From Cheiracanthium punctorium (lineage: Eukaryota; Arthropoda; Arachnida; Araneae; Cheiracanthiidae), in NCBI GenBank assembly GCA_038373885.1, contig JAWZYV010017516.1, positions 434,001-498,000 of the forward strand: a DNA stretch of 64,000 bases, read 5' to 3'. Under the pieces are notes generated by a model. That model was not told where the DNA came from, did not search any database, and saw only the letters and a program-made list of their open reading frames with translations. Numbering within the stretch: position 1 is the first letter of the stretch; each line of letters starts with the position of its first letter. Positions 12,128 to 24,000 of this stretch are shown one piece after another. A program made the translations under genes and the position numbers.

Positions 12128-12271
12128 TCCTCGATATAACCGGGGTTTGCTAGTTAAAAGTAGTGAGTTATACTCCATAGAACATTGTACCGACTAGGTC
12201 TAAGTATTTCCGATTTTCTCGTTAAATCCGGGATCTTATTCAATTAGGTCTCGCTATAAAGAGTTAAACTG
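12128..12271 (-). mobile_element. pogo/Tigger-type terminal fragment
   Basis: Read on the minus strand, the fragment begins at 12271 with CAGTTTAACTCTTTATAGCG directly after TA, then continues with TTTAACGAGAAAATCGG and ends near CCGGTTATATCGAGG at 12128. CAGT starts with repeated TATAACGA-like words are typical of Tigger-like ends; compare 42303. The opposite end and any transposase are missing. Confidence 0.45.
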
Positions 12272-12273
12272 TA

Positions 12274-15200
12274 CTATGCATATATATGTATGCATATATA
12301 TTAAAAAGATCAAAATTGATGAACGGAGGGGGGTAAATTGCTTTACAGGGACATTTTATTTCGATGAATGTTGCACAATAATCAATTTATTTTTGCCAAA
12401 TACAAAATTCGGTGAAAAGAAATAGACTGAATTTTGAATACAGAAAGGAGAAGAACAAAATTATCTCTTTGCTAATTTTTTGGCAATCTGTACAACCCTC
12501 TGAAGGGGTGAAAGCTCATAATTTCGCTCACTAAACTCTTGCTTTCACTGTAATACACCTACTTTTTTCTGCTCGTTAAGACACACCCTTATACTCTTAA
12601 AGTATACTTTACCTGAGAGTTTTAGTTAGAGCTGATTTTCTCTTCATTATAGATGCTTTTATTCAAATTTAACTGTTATATTGTTCAATTACCTAAACTG
12701 GGAAACCGTTTAGAAAGACTGTTCACTTACACAGCAAACTGTTAAATTATACTGTAAGAAACTATCCAATTACTTAAACTCAGTAGCGTGCACAGAACTT
12801 TTTTTTGTTGTTGTTGAAAGAAAATGGAATATTTTCCTCCATTTTTAATCGTGGACCCAGGTCTAGCCCGCATCTTTTTTATCTTATAAAAGATACAGTG
12901 AATATTGCATTTTTATGCCTAGCATTGCGTACCAACTTTTATCTTTGAATGCTCTGTTCTGCTGGACCACCGTGTAAAAATAACAAAAATTCTGCCATGC
13001 GTGATCGTTCAATCATATCGTATCTTTGAACAGTGAAAGGAAGGTCAGATTTTGTTATCTGCTTTGCTTTTAAAGTTACAGCTAAAATAGATTAATTTAA
13101 GCTGCTCTAGCAAGCAAAATATGCAACTGATAGACAGAAAACTGTGTGAATTAAAACTTACAAGACAAAAAATTATTATTGCCATCATCATTTTGTCGTA
13201 ATTCAGTCAGAAATGTAAGGCCTTGTTCGATAATTAACCATCTTTATAAGATAACAATATTAATAGTTACTGCGACATTACGACTTGTATGAACAGAATA
13301 TTATCAGTAATCCTATAAGAGTTCGTTTTTTCCGATAACTAAACGAAATATTACTCCTAAGTATAATTTTAGCTATGACCTCATTAAATCTGCAGACAAC
13401 GTTTAATTTTTTTAATTAATTTTTCATCTTTTCAATTCAGAATGAGAGCAAATTTTGCACAAAAATATAGTACCATGTCAGCACTAAACATTCTCATTTA
13501 GCAAAAAATCAATACATCATATCGTAAGAGCAAATTCAGAATCAAATAAATAAAAAATTAGAATGACTCTTTTTTTACTTCTTTTAATTGACAGAAGTAG
13601 GGAAGGAAGTTCTATTTGTTAATCGACTATTTTTGATCGATGAATGGAAAATTATATTGAAGCCCCTAAAACTATGTTACTTAAGCTATTCTGTACAATC
13701 ATATGCATTCATCATTTCAGTCCCAATGATACCAATTATAATTATAATGTAGAATTTTTTCAAATTAAATTTTCGTAGCCTTTTAATTTAAATGAAAAAT
13801 GAGTATTGGGCATGTTTTACAAATTTACAGATTTCAAAAATGAAATGCCAAAAACTTAATAAATATAAGGTTATAAAAAACAGCTTTCAAAATGGAGCTT
13901 TTTATTCAAATATGAAATGGGGGGGTATAAAATAATTTTTGAGAAAGTTTTCAAGCTCCAAAACTGCGAACGCACTAAGCCGATCTGGTGATGGGTAATA
14001 CCATGTAAAACCAACCAATGGTCAAGACATGTTGCATTATGGATGATACTTTGTTTATTATATAATACTACCACGCTAGATGAAAATGCAAATTTTCATA
14101 TTTTGTGAACAGTTTATTTCCGGGTTATAAAATTCTAAAATTAAAAAAAAAAGTCGGAAATTTTGTATGCTACAGTAATATTAAGATGGTGTAACCCCAT
14201 GACCTATCAAAAGTTCAAATTAATAACATTTTGTTCAGTGTTTTGAGATATTTCATAAAATGTTTAGTGACCATATCAATTCAAGTTTTTTCACGTAATT
14301 TTAAAAAATTAAATTTTAAACAATTTAAAATCGAAATTTTTTTCTTGAAAATATCAGTGTTATTTAACTCTTCTTCATCAATGTGCATACAAAATTTGAT
14401 GACAGTGTTTCTTTGGCATTCTGGTGAAAGAAATTATTACCAATATGCAAATTAATTTTCCGTGAAAGAGGGGGATTTTATTGACGGTGTAAAATACTGG
14501 CTAATACAAGTGCTTTCTTATATTAAAAATATTCATATTTTCTCCTGTATAGGTAGTAAATCTTTATGCATTATCGGTGACGAATATTGCAAATGAATTA
14601 TATAAGTAATAATTTAGAACATATGTTTTATGTTATTAACAAGCTCATTATTATTATTGTTGTTGATGATGATGATGATGATGATTATGATGATGATGAT
14701 GATGATTGTTAAATAAATAAAAAATATAAATAGTAAATTAGTAATAGAAGACTATCAAACCAGAACTAACTCAAATGTCTTTTAATTAAGATTTCTCTAA
14801 ATTGTATGCAAAATTTCAAGTTGGAAAAATCGAGGTTTAATATGATACCTTAATTTTTAATGAGTGGTTAATTAAAATTTGTAATAATCAATTTTCACAG
14901 TAAAAAATTAAGAAATTATATGTTTTCCTAAGTTTGATAATGTTTCATGATACTTAGCATTCTTAAATACTGCATTAGATTTAACTTCGTTTACAGCATT
15001 GTCTGTCATTTCATCATTAACCAAAACTAATGATCAAAACTAATCAGGTTACAATGTAAATAATTAAATATTCATTTTAGCTTGTTTTTAAATTCTTGAA
15101 AGTAAATTGGAAGCGAAATTTTTATTTAAATACATACAATTTAGTATTTTCCTCATAATTAAACAAGTTACTTTAAATTTAGTTACTGTAAACTGAATCT

Positions 15201-15511
15201 TAGTTAGTTATTCTTTATTTTAAATAGTAAATACTATCATCGGTAAACTAATTTATTATTTATATTACATATTTTTAACAATGAATAATATTAATAATCA
15301 GCTTGTTAATAACATAAAATATATTACCGTCATGATTACCTCTATAAGTGATTTAATTGTTACTTATCAGTAATGCATGAAGACTGACTGCCAAGAAAGA
15401 AGAAAATATGAATATTTTTAACAAGATAAAGTACTTGTAACACACTTCCCCCTTTTTAATACAATGTCAATAGAATCCCTCCCACTTCCTGGAAAATAGA
15501 TAGCCTATAGG
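12274..15511. other. 3.2 kb of AT-rich sequence without gene or recognised element
   Basis: Frames are closed by frequent stops and the longest open stretches are under 75 codons, with composition no different from their surroundings. The only repeat I can point to is the GAT microsatellite at 14665-14706. Old, diverged transposon debris is likely but cannot be supported by eye. Confidence 0.4.
14665..14706. repeat. (GAT)n microsatellite
   Basis: Fourteen GAT-phase triplets with one ATT interruption. Confidence 0.95.
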
Positions 15512-15673
15512 CAGTGGCGTAACCAGAAATTTTTCCCGGGGGGGGGCGGTTACGACTACTGCATCTCACATATATGTATACGTGTGTGTGATAAGGGAGT
15601 GAAAAATATTCATTTTGTATGGCGAAAAAATTCCTTATGGGGGGTTGGTGACCCCCCTACCCCCCCCCCCTTG
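15512..15673. mobile_element. hAT MITE lacking its outer right terminal repeat
   Basis: The left end is CAGTGGCGTAACCAG. The flanks CCTATAGG (15504-15511) and TCTATAGG (15674-15681) match at 7 of 8 positions. The right end stops at a C-run followed by TTG and lacks the outer GGCTACGCC-type repeat, the same asymmetry as the copy at 9006-9128. The internal sequence matches the MITE at 10121-10282 in inverted orientation. Confidence 0.68.
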
Positions 15674-16879
15674 TCTATAGGTAATATACTTTTCGCCGTT
15701 ATGCCGTTAGAAACACCATGTTCAAAGTTGTCATACACATATATTTAAAAAAAAAAAAGTTAAATAAGTTAAATAACATACTTTTTGAGGGGAGGAGGGG
15801 GGGAAGATTGAAAATTTTCGATTTTTAAATTTACTTTTGAAAAAGTTATTTAATTTGCATTACATGATTTATGAAAAACTTAAAAACACTGAAGAAAGTG
15901 AGATGAATTTCAATAGTCTAAATCTAATAGGTCTTTAGTCATAGCCGCTTAATTATTACTATACCATGCAATATTTCCGACTGTTTTCCGAATTTACAAA
16001 AATTTTGAACGAACTGTAGAAAAAAAATTGGTAAACTTCACAATTTTCGTCTCTAAAGTAAATGCAACCAGCATACAAAGAATCATTGAAATTGATAACA
16101 CTCATGTAGAAAATAATATTTTTATTGGTCGGTTTTTAGAATTACTGCAAAAGGAAATGGATTAAAATTCCTGTACAAATTTTGAAAACGAACTACATAA
16201 TAACAAAGCAAATCTAGTAAAAACCTTGAAATAAAAAAAAATAAAGAAATAAAAGCATGCTCACACTTTTTTGAAAGAAAGTTGTTTACAGAACTCATTT
16301 AACGGTTACAGAACTTATATTATATTTAAATAGTTTACAGAATTTATTTAAGGAATATACACACACATACATTCATATATGTAAATACATTTGCCTTGGA
16401 GGCAGCTCGTCTACCAAGACAGTTTTTTCATGTCGACTGGAGAGAAGTGGTTCATGCTAGACGAAGAATTGCTTTCAGCAGGTTCTGCCGCTTTCGATAT
16501 AAATTTTGACAAAAATTTAAAAGAAAATTTTGGCCTTTCTTCTTTTAAACGATTTAAGAGAGGACACTCCGTATTCATTGAAATTTTGAAATAGGTAGAA
16601 TGTACAGTATTTTGGATGTCACAATGTAAAGTTATTGACAGCAATAGTTGATAATTTTTTTCGAAAAAATCACTAAAAATTAAAAATTTTTAGCTAGAGA
16701 ATGGAAATTGATTCATCTTTTTCTGAATCGAAAGAACTTTCCAAAAATACAAAGATGAATAATGTCATCTATAGTTAGGTGGATATGAGCTGATAGGAGA
16801 GAAAAAGCATGATTTTCGAACAAAATACTTAATATTCAAAATATTTAATATATAAAATAATTAGGTATTCTAGCGGTCG
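15674..16879. other. AT-rich stretch, one open patch on both strands
   Basis: Mostly AT-rich. At 16391-16594 (plus) and 16411-16644 (minus) overlapping frames stay open for 66-77 codons in a patch richer in G+C than its surroundings. No domain, splice acceptor or homologue could be recognised on either strand. Confidence 0.3.
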
Positions 16880-17338
16880 CGCAACTGCCTATAACTCACA
16901 ACGCACACCCAGTGGGCAAACGATGAGCCGTTGTGAGCGCGGTTTGTTACGCTTAACCCTTTAACGCGCAGTGTTTCCGCTCTGGGAACACCAAACTCTG
17001 ACGTTTTGACTGTTGCCAGTCACGAAGAATAGATTTGATTTCTATAAAAATAGTTGCGGGTGACATAGCTCCACGAGAATCCTTTACTTTTTAGCACGTC
17101 ATTTCCCGTAAAAAATTGTCACTATTATTTTTAACAGCACTGGCATCTGCTGAAAAATGGAAGAATGCGAGAACAGCTGGATAGATTGCCCTATGCTGAA
17201 AAAAGGGCAGCCGTTGCCATCGCTCGACTTAACTACCAGCAAGATGGCGGACGATCGAAACGTTCATCGCATGCCACAGATCTAGAAACCCTTTTTTGAC
17301 GCAGATGGCTGTTCTGTGCCGCAAAGCCAGCTGTCCAG
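16880..17338. mobile_element. piggyBac-type half-element with shared flank
   Basis: Same composite as 8577-8956. A flank with inverted words CTCACAACG and CGTTGTGAG (about 16890-16943) precedes TTAA (16953-16956), then CCCTTTAACGCGCAGTG starts the element, which runs to the central hairpin region near 17304-17338 (GGCTGTTCTGTGCCGC then AGCCAGCTGTC). This copy keeps more of the arm than the 8.6-kb copy, including TACCAGCAAGATGGCGG, which is duplicated in inverted form in the full palindromic copy at 52362-52871. Confidence 0.6.
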
Positions 17339-17449
17339 CACATCAACATTAATCCTTAAATTACGCCATTCGGGACGTTTAGAAATCTTAGGCATTTTAG
17401 ATAAACATCATGAAAAGAACTTACCGACACCGACTACTTACGTAAGAGA

Positions 17450-17655
17450 CATGGACGCCGGCAGAATATTTCCCAGGGGGGGCGAAGACTACTCCAGGAG
17501 GGGAGGGCCAAAGACTACTCAAGGAGAGCAAAGACTACCAATTTAACGTATGGTTACCATGTTGAAAAGAGCAGAAAAGCAAGGGAAAACACTGCATGGA
17601 AAAATCCAGGGGTGGGGGGCATTGCCCCCCTTGCCCTATGCTACCGGCGCCCATG
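17450..17655. mobile_element. hAT-type MITE, CATGGGCGC family
   Basis: The ends CATGGACGCCGGCAG and CTACCGGCGCCCATG are inverted repeats. The flanking 8-bp duplication GTAAGAGA is exact (17442-17449, 17656-17663). Family member of 42893-43074. Internal G-runs and the block AGGGGTGGGGGGCATTGC are family features. Confidence 0.9.
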
Positions 17656-17663
17656 GTAAGAGA

Positions 17664-18326
17664 TCAACTTCATCCGACACGGACAACAAAAACACATGAA
17701 ATGAAATTTGCTTGCTATGAACCACGCTGACTTGCACAGTTGTAAACCAACAGTTACGATTAGCAAAAGCAAACTGTCGTGTTTCAATTCCCAGCGCACG
17801 CGCAAAATTCTTCCGGCTATATCCAGTTCTTGCCATTTCACTAAGGCAATATGGATTATCTGGGATACGTCTATAAAAAGACTTATTCTGGAAATTCTAT
17901 ATCTAGTTTTGGTCTATTCATGGACATTTTCAGGATTTTCCAGATTATGTCATTTATAGATGTCTTCTGGATGTTCATTGACATGGACGTAATATGGGCG
18001 AGATAGATGAGGAATGGATATAAAATGGACAAGTGTGCTATGTGGGAAAGCGTCCCTATTTTCAGCGTATTCACGATCGCGGGTCTCTTCAGCAGGTTGG
18101 CGATTTCGCCTTGGCGTGCCCAGAGAGAAGTGTGACGTCAGAGCAATGGCGGCGGTCGGTACAAGCAAACCTCCATCCGTGTTAATTTCCCATAGGATTG
18201 AGAAATTTTAATCTTTTCGTTACGTCCGTTTTAAGGTATTTTATGGCCATATTCGGTAACATGACGATAGATATTCTTTGATTCATGAGCTAGAATTGTG
18301 AATTGTAAACTTTTTTTTTGTTTGTT
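17664..18326. other. No gene; one arm of a dispersed inverted pair
   Basis: A block at about 18052-18130 (containing CTCTTCAGCAGGTTGGCG) is repeated in inverted orientation at about 19792-19868, on the far side of the element at 18327-19439. Short frames at 17636-17959 (both strands) have no recognised domain. Confidence 0.4.
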
Positions 18327-19439
18327 CCCAGACAGCACAAACTTGTCCAGAACATGTCCATATGATATCATGGACAAGTTCGGGACATAACTGACATTCT
18401 CAAATTTGTCTATATCTTGTCCATAATACCCCCCAAACTTGTCCATATGGCACAATACGGCGTCCATAATGATATCCCCTGGACAAAATATAGACATCCA
18501 TATGGACATGTTATGGACATCCAAAACTTATCTATATGGGCATGTTATGGACATCCTTACGGATATGTTATGGACATCCTTAATTTTTCCATAAAAAGAC
18601 ATTCTGTGGATATTTATCTCATATCCACAGTTTATTTTTATGCTATGGATAAGTTACTACCATAAAGGAATAGAAGTATCTGTTTCATCAGTAATTTCTG
18701 AAATGAAGCTATTACAAGAACTGCTTGTAAAATCACACATATTTGAATCTTCAAAAATATTTTCATCGATCCTATTTTCAAATTCATTATGAAAATAATT
18801 ATGATCGTGCGCATTAATAGGCTTTGATTCAATATCATTCACATTACATTCAGCTTCAATAAGGAATAATTCATCATTAACTTCTTATTCAACATTTCGC
18901 CATTCCTGGCGAGTCGACTTAATTTTTTTATTAAAATACACATTAAGTCAAAAAGTTGTACATTACCCCGTATTGTAAAGAACAGTGATATAGGCAAGCA
19001 ATATGCAAGAAGTGCGCATAAAAATGTTATAATTAGCTGACAAGGAAACCTCATATATATGGGTACTATCTACCACAACCACCACAGATTATTAAAAACA
19101 ACGTGCATACAAAAATGTTACTGCGCATGATCAAACAAATTGAGCCAATCAGAGTTTGTCGCCGATAGATTTTCCCATTTATGTCATAAAATAGACATGA
19201 TTGGGGTGTTTAGATGTCCAATTCATGTCATATAATAGACATAATATGGATTTTCCCGTTTTGGTCGCAATAAGACTTAATTGGGGTGTTACATGCCTCA
19301 ATCATGTCTTATTCAAGACATATTATGGACTTTCCCAAAGATGTCGCTAAAATGATGTCCAGGAGATATCTTATCATAGACATGTTTTGGACAAGTTTGT
19401 CCAGATATGGACATAAATTGGGCAAGTGTGCTGTCAGGG
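18327..19439. mobile_element. CCCAGACAGCACA element with GGACA/TGTCC arrays
   Basis: The ends CCCAGACAGCACA (18327) and TGTGCTGTCAGGG (19439) are inverted repeats with one mismatch. TTTGTT on both sides (18321-18326, 19440-19445) is a candidate 6-bp target duplication. Both subterminal zones (18340-18600, 19180-19430) are filled with TGTCCATA, TGGACA, ATGGACAT and related words in both orientations. Minus-strand frames near 18657-18880 encode an acidic stretch (NDIESKPINAHDHNY), possibly an eroded coding exon. No transposase domain was recognised. Confidence 0.75.
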
Positions 19440-21127
19440 TTTGTTAGAAGCGATTGGGACCTTTAGCCAGGGATGGGTCTGTCGTCCCGAATGATCCAGA
19501 AAATACCTTCGTAGATGTTTGGTAAATCAACCAGACTGCCCTACCCCATGGAACAAATTATTTTTCGGTGTCCATTTCTTCCCCCCTCCCACCCCCACCC
19601 CCCTCCACCCAGTAAATTTCTAGTGCTCATCATCTACTTAAAGTTTTTCTAGAAAATTTAATACCAAATTCTTAACGTCTTAGCAAAAGGATTTGGCAAA
19701 GAAAATAATATTTTAACGCAAATTAAGCTATGGTGTTCAGTTTAAACTAAATTAGAATTTGAAAAGTCGTGCGCGCCGTAGTTTCAGTGGCGATATTCTC
19801 TGGGCGCGCCAAGGCGAAATCGACAACCTGCTGAAGAGACCCGCGATTGTAATCACGCCTATTTTCAGGGGACAGTTCCCAATTTCAGGACATTTTTCGA
19901 ATTGTCCCCAAAATGTAAAACAGGAATTGGGGAAAATTTTTAATTATTGAATTGTTTTTAATTAAATTACTGTTAATTATTTCATTAATTATAAATGTCC
20001 CCAGTTTTGCTTCAAAATCGGGGACATGTCCCCGATTCTATGTTCAAAAATCTGGTCACCTTAGCCGGGGCCTTCGCTATTTGTAACGGGCCTGCGCGTG
20101 TATTTCGATGAGTCATCCAAAGAGGCCTACGGATGCTCGCGTCTTCACGTATACATCAAGCATTTTTTAAGCTTTCCAAGGCTTTGAAGCGTTATTTAAT
20201 GTAGCTTTATGCCATAATTGTGCTACTAATTTTATCAGTTTCTTTACTATGATACATGTGGACATTAAAGCAAGTAGATGTGTGTAATTTGAAGGAAAAA
20301 CAAAGCAGTGCTTACTCTCATGATTCATTATTTTGGCTTGATTTTTAATATACATTAAACAAATTTAGCTGATTTTTATTATACATTAAGGTAAACATAT
20401 TCATAAATGATAAACAGTTTATTTATACAGATATTTTTATGAATTTCTTTATACTGAATATTTAAGTTTCACATTTCAAAAGCAGTTACAACCATAACCA
20501 CTTTTTAAATAAAATTAACTAACAGTTATTAAATTTGCGTTCATTAAATTTTGTCCAGTTAATATATTAACAGAATATATGACGAGGTGCTGGAATAGAA
20601 ATGTAGATATTTGATATTTACAATTCGCATATACATCATTTAAGTACTACTACAATATTTAATTTTTAATCTTTTGTAAGACGTGGATATTTGGCGAATG
20701 TTTACTATAGTTAGAAGTACAACCTGGTGTACTGCATTCCTTTGGCATCTAACTTAAAAATAATGTAAATTAACTTAACGAGAAACATTTAGAATAAATT
20801 ACTCAATAAAATGTGTCCCATAAATAGTAGTACGAACTTTAAGGGAAGATGAAAGAAATCAAAAGGATTAAGAATCACGTAACATAGCACGGCCAAACAC
20901 GTTGTTTTCATGCTAAGCTTATGTATTGAAAATTTTACCATTCCTGATATTAAAAGGATTTATAATTTTCGTTTATAATTCCATATATTTTTTTCTTCCA
21001 AGAAAAAGTATTAAATTTTAGAAAACCATAGTAGGAAATACCACGAATATTCTAATATCTTTTTTTTTTTTAAGCGATTACTGACTGGTGCTTGAAGACA
21101 ATGTTTTCGTCCTTGAATTGCTGTATA
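19440..21127. other. No gene recognised; one MITE-like inverted sequence
   Basis: At about 19860-20065 the words GGGGACA and TGTCCCC face each other around an AT-rich centre, and the segment ends in CTGGTCACCTTAG. This looks like a small foldback MITE without a clear target duplication. The remainder is AT-rich. Confidence 0.35.
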
Positions 21128-21600
21128 CAGTGAAACTTCTATGAGCGACCACTTCTATTTAGTGACCCCCTACTGCAACGACACATTTTTTAAGGCACCG
21201 ATTTTTTACCCTTTCTAGTTAATGTTAAAAGAGCCTCTAGAAGACACCACACAACCCTCTATAAGTGACCGGTCCCAGTTCCCAGTCCGAAAATTTTCTT
21301 GTATTTTACCGGAAGTAAAGTAAATAAAAACCACATTCTAAACCAGTCGCTCTACTGCAAATCGACAGCAGTGCAAGTACAGGTACACATTACGTACAAA
21401 TCTTGTACGTTAGAGAAGAGACATGTCTAAGAAACGAGTGATTTTACTACTGGAAGCGCACTGATGTGATCGAATCACACGAAAAAAGAAATTTGGAGGT
21501 TACTTTTGGTTGTAGGAAAACCTAAAAAGCAAATAGATTTTATTATGACAAATTGAGAATGCATGAAGATATCGGAATAAATGCTCTTTTGGCAAATGTA
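21128..21600 (+). pseudogene. Tigger/pogo element 5' fragment
   Basis: A TA at 21126-21127 is followed by CAGTGAAACTTCTATGAGCG, then repeats of GTGACC-like words typical of Tigger ends. A frame opens at ATG 21423 with MSKKRVILLLE, resembling the start of the CENP-B/Psq-type DNA-binding domain of Tigger transposases, and soon hits stops. The same 5' region occurs on the minus strand at 52021-52352. The rest of the transposase is absent. Confidence 0.6.
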
Positions 21601-22448
21601 AAAAAAAATATACACGTATATATATATGCAGCAGAGAGTGAAGTACACTCGAAGCGAGAATAAAGAATGAAACAATCTGAAATTCCTAAATATTTGATCA
21701 AAATTTAAAATTTGTTTACATAATTACTCATGCAATTTATTATGAAACTACATAAATAACAAAACAAACAATATATTTTAGCACTTTGAATACAAAGTGA
21801 GATAAACCAACAGCTCAAGGACTCGAAAATTTTCAGGATACCTCTTCAAAAGCTGCACTAAACACTGTAGCAAACCAAAAATAAACGCTTTCTTATTTAA
21901 TTATTCTTTATTATAGCAATTCCAAGTATTATATAAAAGTTATTCTTTTGTCGCTATCTCAATCGAACTTTGGAATTGAACATAATGAACTCTTGTACAA
22001 AATATTAATTGCATTTGAAGTTTCTACGTATACATATACAAAATTAATAATTTATAATTTACTGTATTTCTGCACTGAAAGCTGGCTACACATGTCTAAA
22101 TCATACAATCAATGCACATATCTAACTGATAAATAACATTTTCGACTGAAAAATTAAATAGACAACATCGTCTAACTAGTATTACAAAGACACGCTTATT
22201 TACTGTATAATAAACTACTCAAGTAGTACGATTTTACATGAAAATGATTTAAAAACAGCACATGAATATTAATTCACTAAATTTGATTTACATACATATT
22301 TTTAGAACTTCTAAATAAATTATACAAGTTTACACTTCCTTTACATTCAGAGCAAAATGTTCGAATTTTATGATAAATTACCATAAAAAAAATGGCTCAA
22401 TCTTCACAAAATGATTATCTACATCTAAAGTTCTTTAGTACGACAAAA

Positions 22449-22450
<2 letters not shown>
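21601..22450. other. AT-rich stretch, nothing recognised
   Basis: Short frames only; no repeat boundary or RNA gene seen. Confidence 0.3.

Positions 22451-22492
<42 letters not shown>
22451..22492. repeat. poly(A) run of 42
   Basis: An uninterrupted A tract. It could be the tail of a retroposed sequence on the plus strand, but I recognise no SINE or LINE sequence to its left and no flanking duplication. Confidence 0.9.
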
Positions 22493-22494
<2 letters not shown>

Positions 22495-22639
22495 GTTTTA
22501 AAATAATAAAATAATATAATATTTATAATACTTATAATAATAAAATAGAACAGTGCTAATCGCGAAAACAGGCCTCAATGATAAACTCAATTTTCGTGCT
22601 GGCAACGAACCAGCAGGCCCGGTTGCTAATAGCGACGGC

Positions 22640-22920
22640 CCCGCCTTAGCATAGTGTCAACTTGGAGGATGAGTTTTCTCTCTCTGCCGCACGCGTGACT
22701 GGGGCCCTAGCACGATCTTCTCGGAAACCTTTCCGAAGCGGAAAAACAACCCTTTTCTCACTCATGACGTCACATTCCGAAAGGGCGTCAATTTGGTCTA
22801 CTACGATGCTCTCGGGAACGTTCCGATATCGGAAACCCTGTCGGAAATTCCACTTTTTTTTCCCGGCACGGTAAACGCGAGTGAGAAGCTCTTTCCGCTT
22901 CGGATACAAGTCAGCGTGCG
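22640..22920. repeat. GC-rich block with clustered TTCCGA/TCGGAA palindromes
   Basis: Within about 200 bp there are CTTTCCGAAGCGGAAA, ATTCCGAAAGG, GGAACGTTCCGATATCGGAA, TCGGAAATTCC and TTCCGCTTCGGA. Clustering of one palindromic word is like the subterminal arrays of the elements at 1776, 10560 and 18327. It lies just left of a Harbinger transposase fragment. Either a transposon subterminal region or a regulatory cluster is possible. Confidence 0.45.
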
Positions 22921-23000
22921 TGGTTATTTGTTCTGATGGTAGTTGTTTACATCAAAATAATGGCTCGGTTTTAATTGTAGCAACTGTTGCACAACAATAA

Positions 23001-23165
23001 GATGCTAGAAGGGTTCATAGGAATCGAAATTCGATTCCTAGGTGTAAATCCTTTGAATTAAGCGACAACGAATTTATCAACAATTTTCGGTTGAATAAAT
23101 CATTAGCATTCCAACTGATTCAAGAGTTTAAAAAATATTTAGAGCCTAGAACAATTAAAATATAA
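23001..23165 (+). pseudogene. PIF/Harbinger (HARBI1-like) transposase N-terminal fragment
   Basis: A 54-codon open frame contains FELSDNEFINNFRLNKSLAF then QLIQEFKKYLEP, which matches the N-terminal helical region of HARBI1-like nucleases (the family pattern L-S-D-E-E-F...F-R-L-x-K...L...L...L-x-P). The DDE nuclease core that should follow is missing and the frame ends at 23163-23165. A minus-strand Myb/SANT-like fragment lies 40 bp downstream, the usual second gene of Harbinger elements. This is an internally deleted, non-autonomous remnant. Confidence 0.68.
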
Positions 23166-23206
23166 TAATGCTAATTTTTAATGATATTTAAAATTTATAA
23201 AATAAC

Positions 23207-23389
23207 AGTCTGCTTATCTTTTGCCAAGCTTTCACATTTTTAATAAAACCTCCACTGCTGTTTAATTTTTGTGCTAGAGATTTCAAATCCTCATTTCGTT
23301 TGCTGCGCTCTATAAAAACTGGAAAAGTTGTTTTCATTTAAGTAATGATTTTCTTCCATTGCTTGGACGATAATTTCAATCTGATTTGT
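23207..23389 (-). pseudogene. Myb/SANT-like Harbinger accessory protein fragment
   Basis: On the minus strand the frame reads QIEIIVQAMEENHYL at its start and, after one frameshift near 23300, LAQKLNSSGGFIKNVKAWQK. Regularly spaced Trp and the LNSxGG..K....W pattern fit Myb/SANT-like DNA-binding proteins encoded by PIF/Harbinger transposons, which assist the transposase in binding ends. It faces the transposase fragment at 23001-23165 tail to tail. Confidence 0.6.
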
Positions 23390-23539
23390 TTTTACTCGAA
23401 TATTACCGTTTTTATTTTATAAGGAGGAGGCACGGCTTCAGGAAAATGCGGATTTCAATGATCTTTGGCATAATGGTAGTATACCATGTGAATATACTGA
23501 GTGTAAAATAAAGTTTATAAAAGGTATTGAAAAACTGTC

Positions 23540-23595
23540 AGCACTTCATCAGAGGGTCGTTAAATCGGAAGGGTCGTAAAATTGTGAGTTGACTG
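23540..23595 (-). mobile_element. pogo/Tigger-type terminal fragment
   Basis: Read on the minus strand from 23595 (after TA at 23596-23597): CAGTCAACTCACAATTTTAC, then GACCCTTCCGATTTAACGACCC. The first ten bases equal the Tigger end at 42303 (CAGTCAACTC). No partner end was found, so it is a stray terminus. Confidence 0.35.
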
Positions 23596-24000
23596 TATAT
23601 TTATTTATATATTTTTAAAATTTTATTTCTGCTATTCAAAGAATATATTTTTACAATTGATGATGCTTAAAAAATTAATACTCTTGCTGTTGCATCACGA
23701 ACGGGTGAAAATTAGGGGGAAAATAGTCTGTCTGACAAAAATTAATGTACCTTAAAGAAATATTGAGTTTTGTGGGTGTTAAAAGTGATTTATTTTGAAA
23801 GTGTAAAATTCTGATTCCACAAAGTAAAGATTTTACAAAAAGAAATAAAATTTAAATAATAATATAAAATCAATAAACAGGAAGTAAAAAAAAACATGAT
23901 AAATAAATGAATAAATGAAAAAGTAAATAAATATTTACTTTACTAAAAAATGAATTAATTACTAGGATTCGCGTATTTAAAAAAAAAATGTGCAGGAAAA

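Noticed and set aside
16391..16644. Coding exon on either strand
   Set aside because: Open on both strands and GC-richer than its surroundings, but there is no convincing splice acceptor, no recognisable domain, and no way to choose a strand.
22646..22909. Coding frames in the GC-rich block
   Set aside because: Open frames on both strands are explained by high GC and repeated TTCCGA words.
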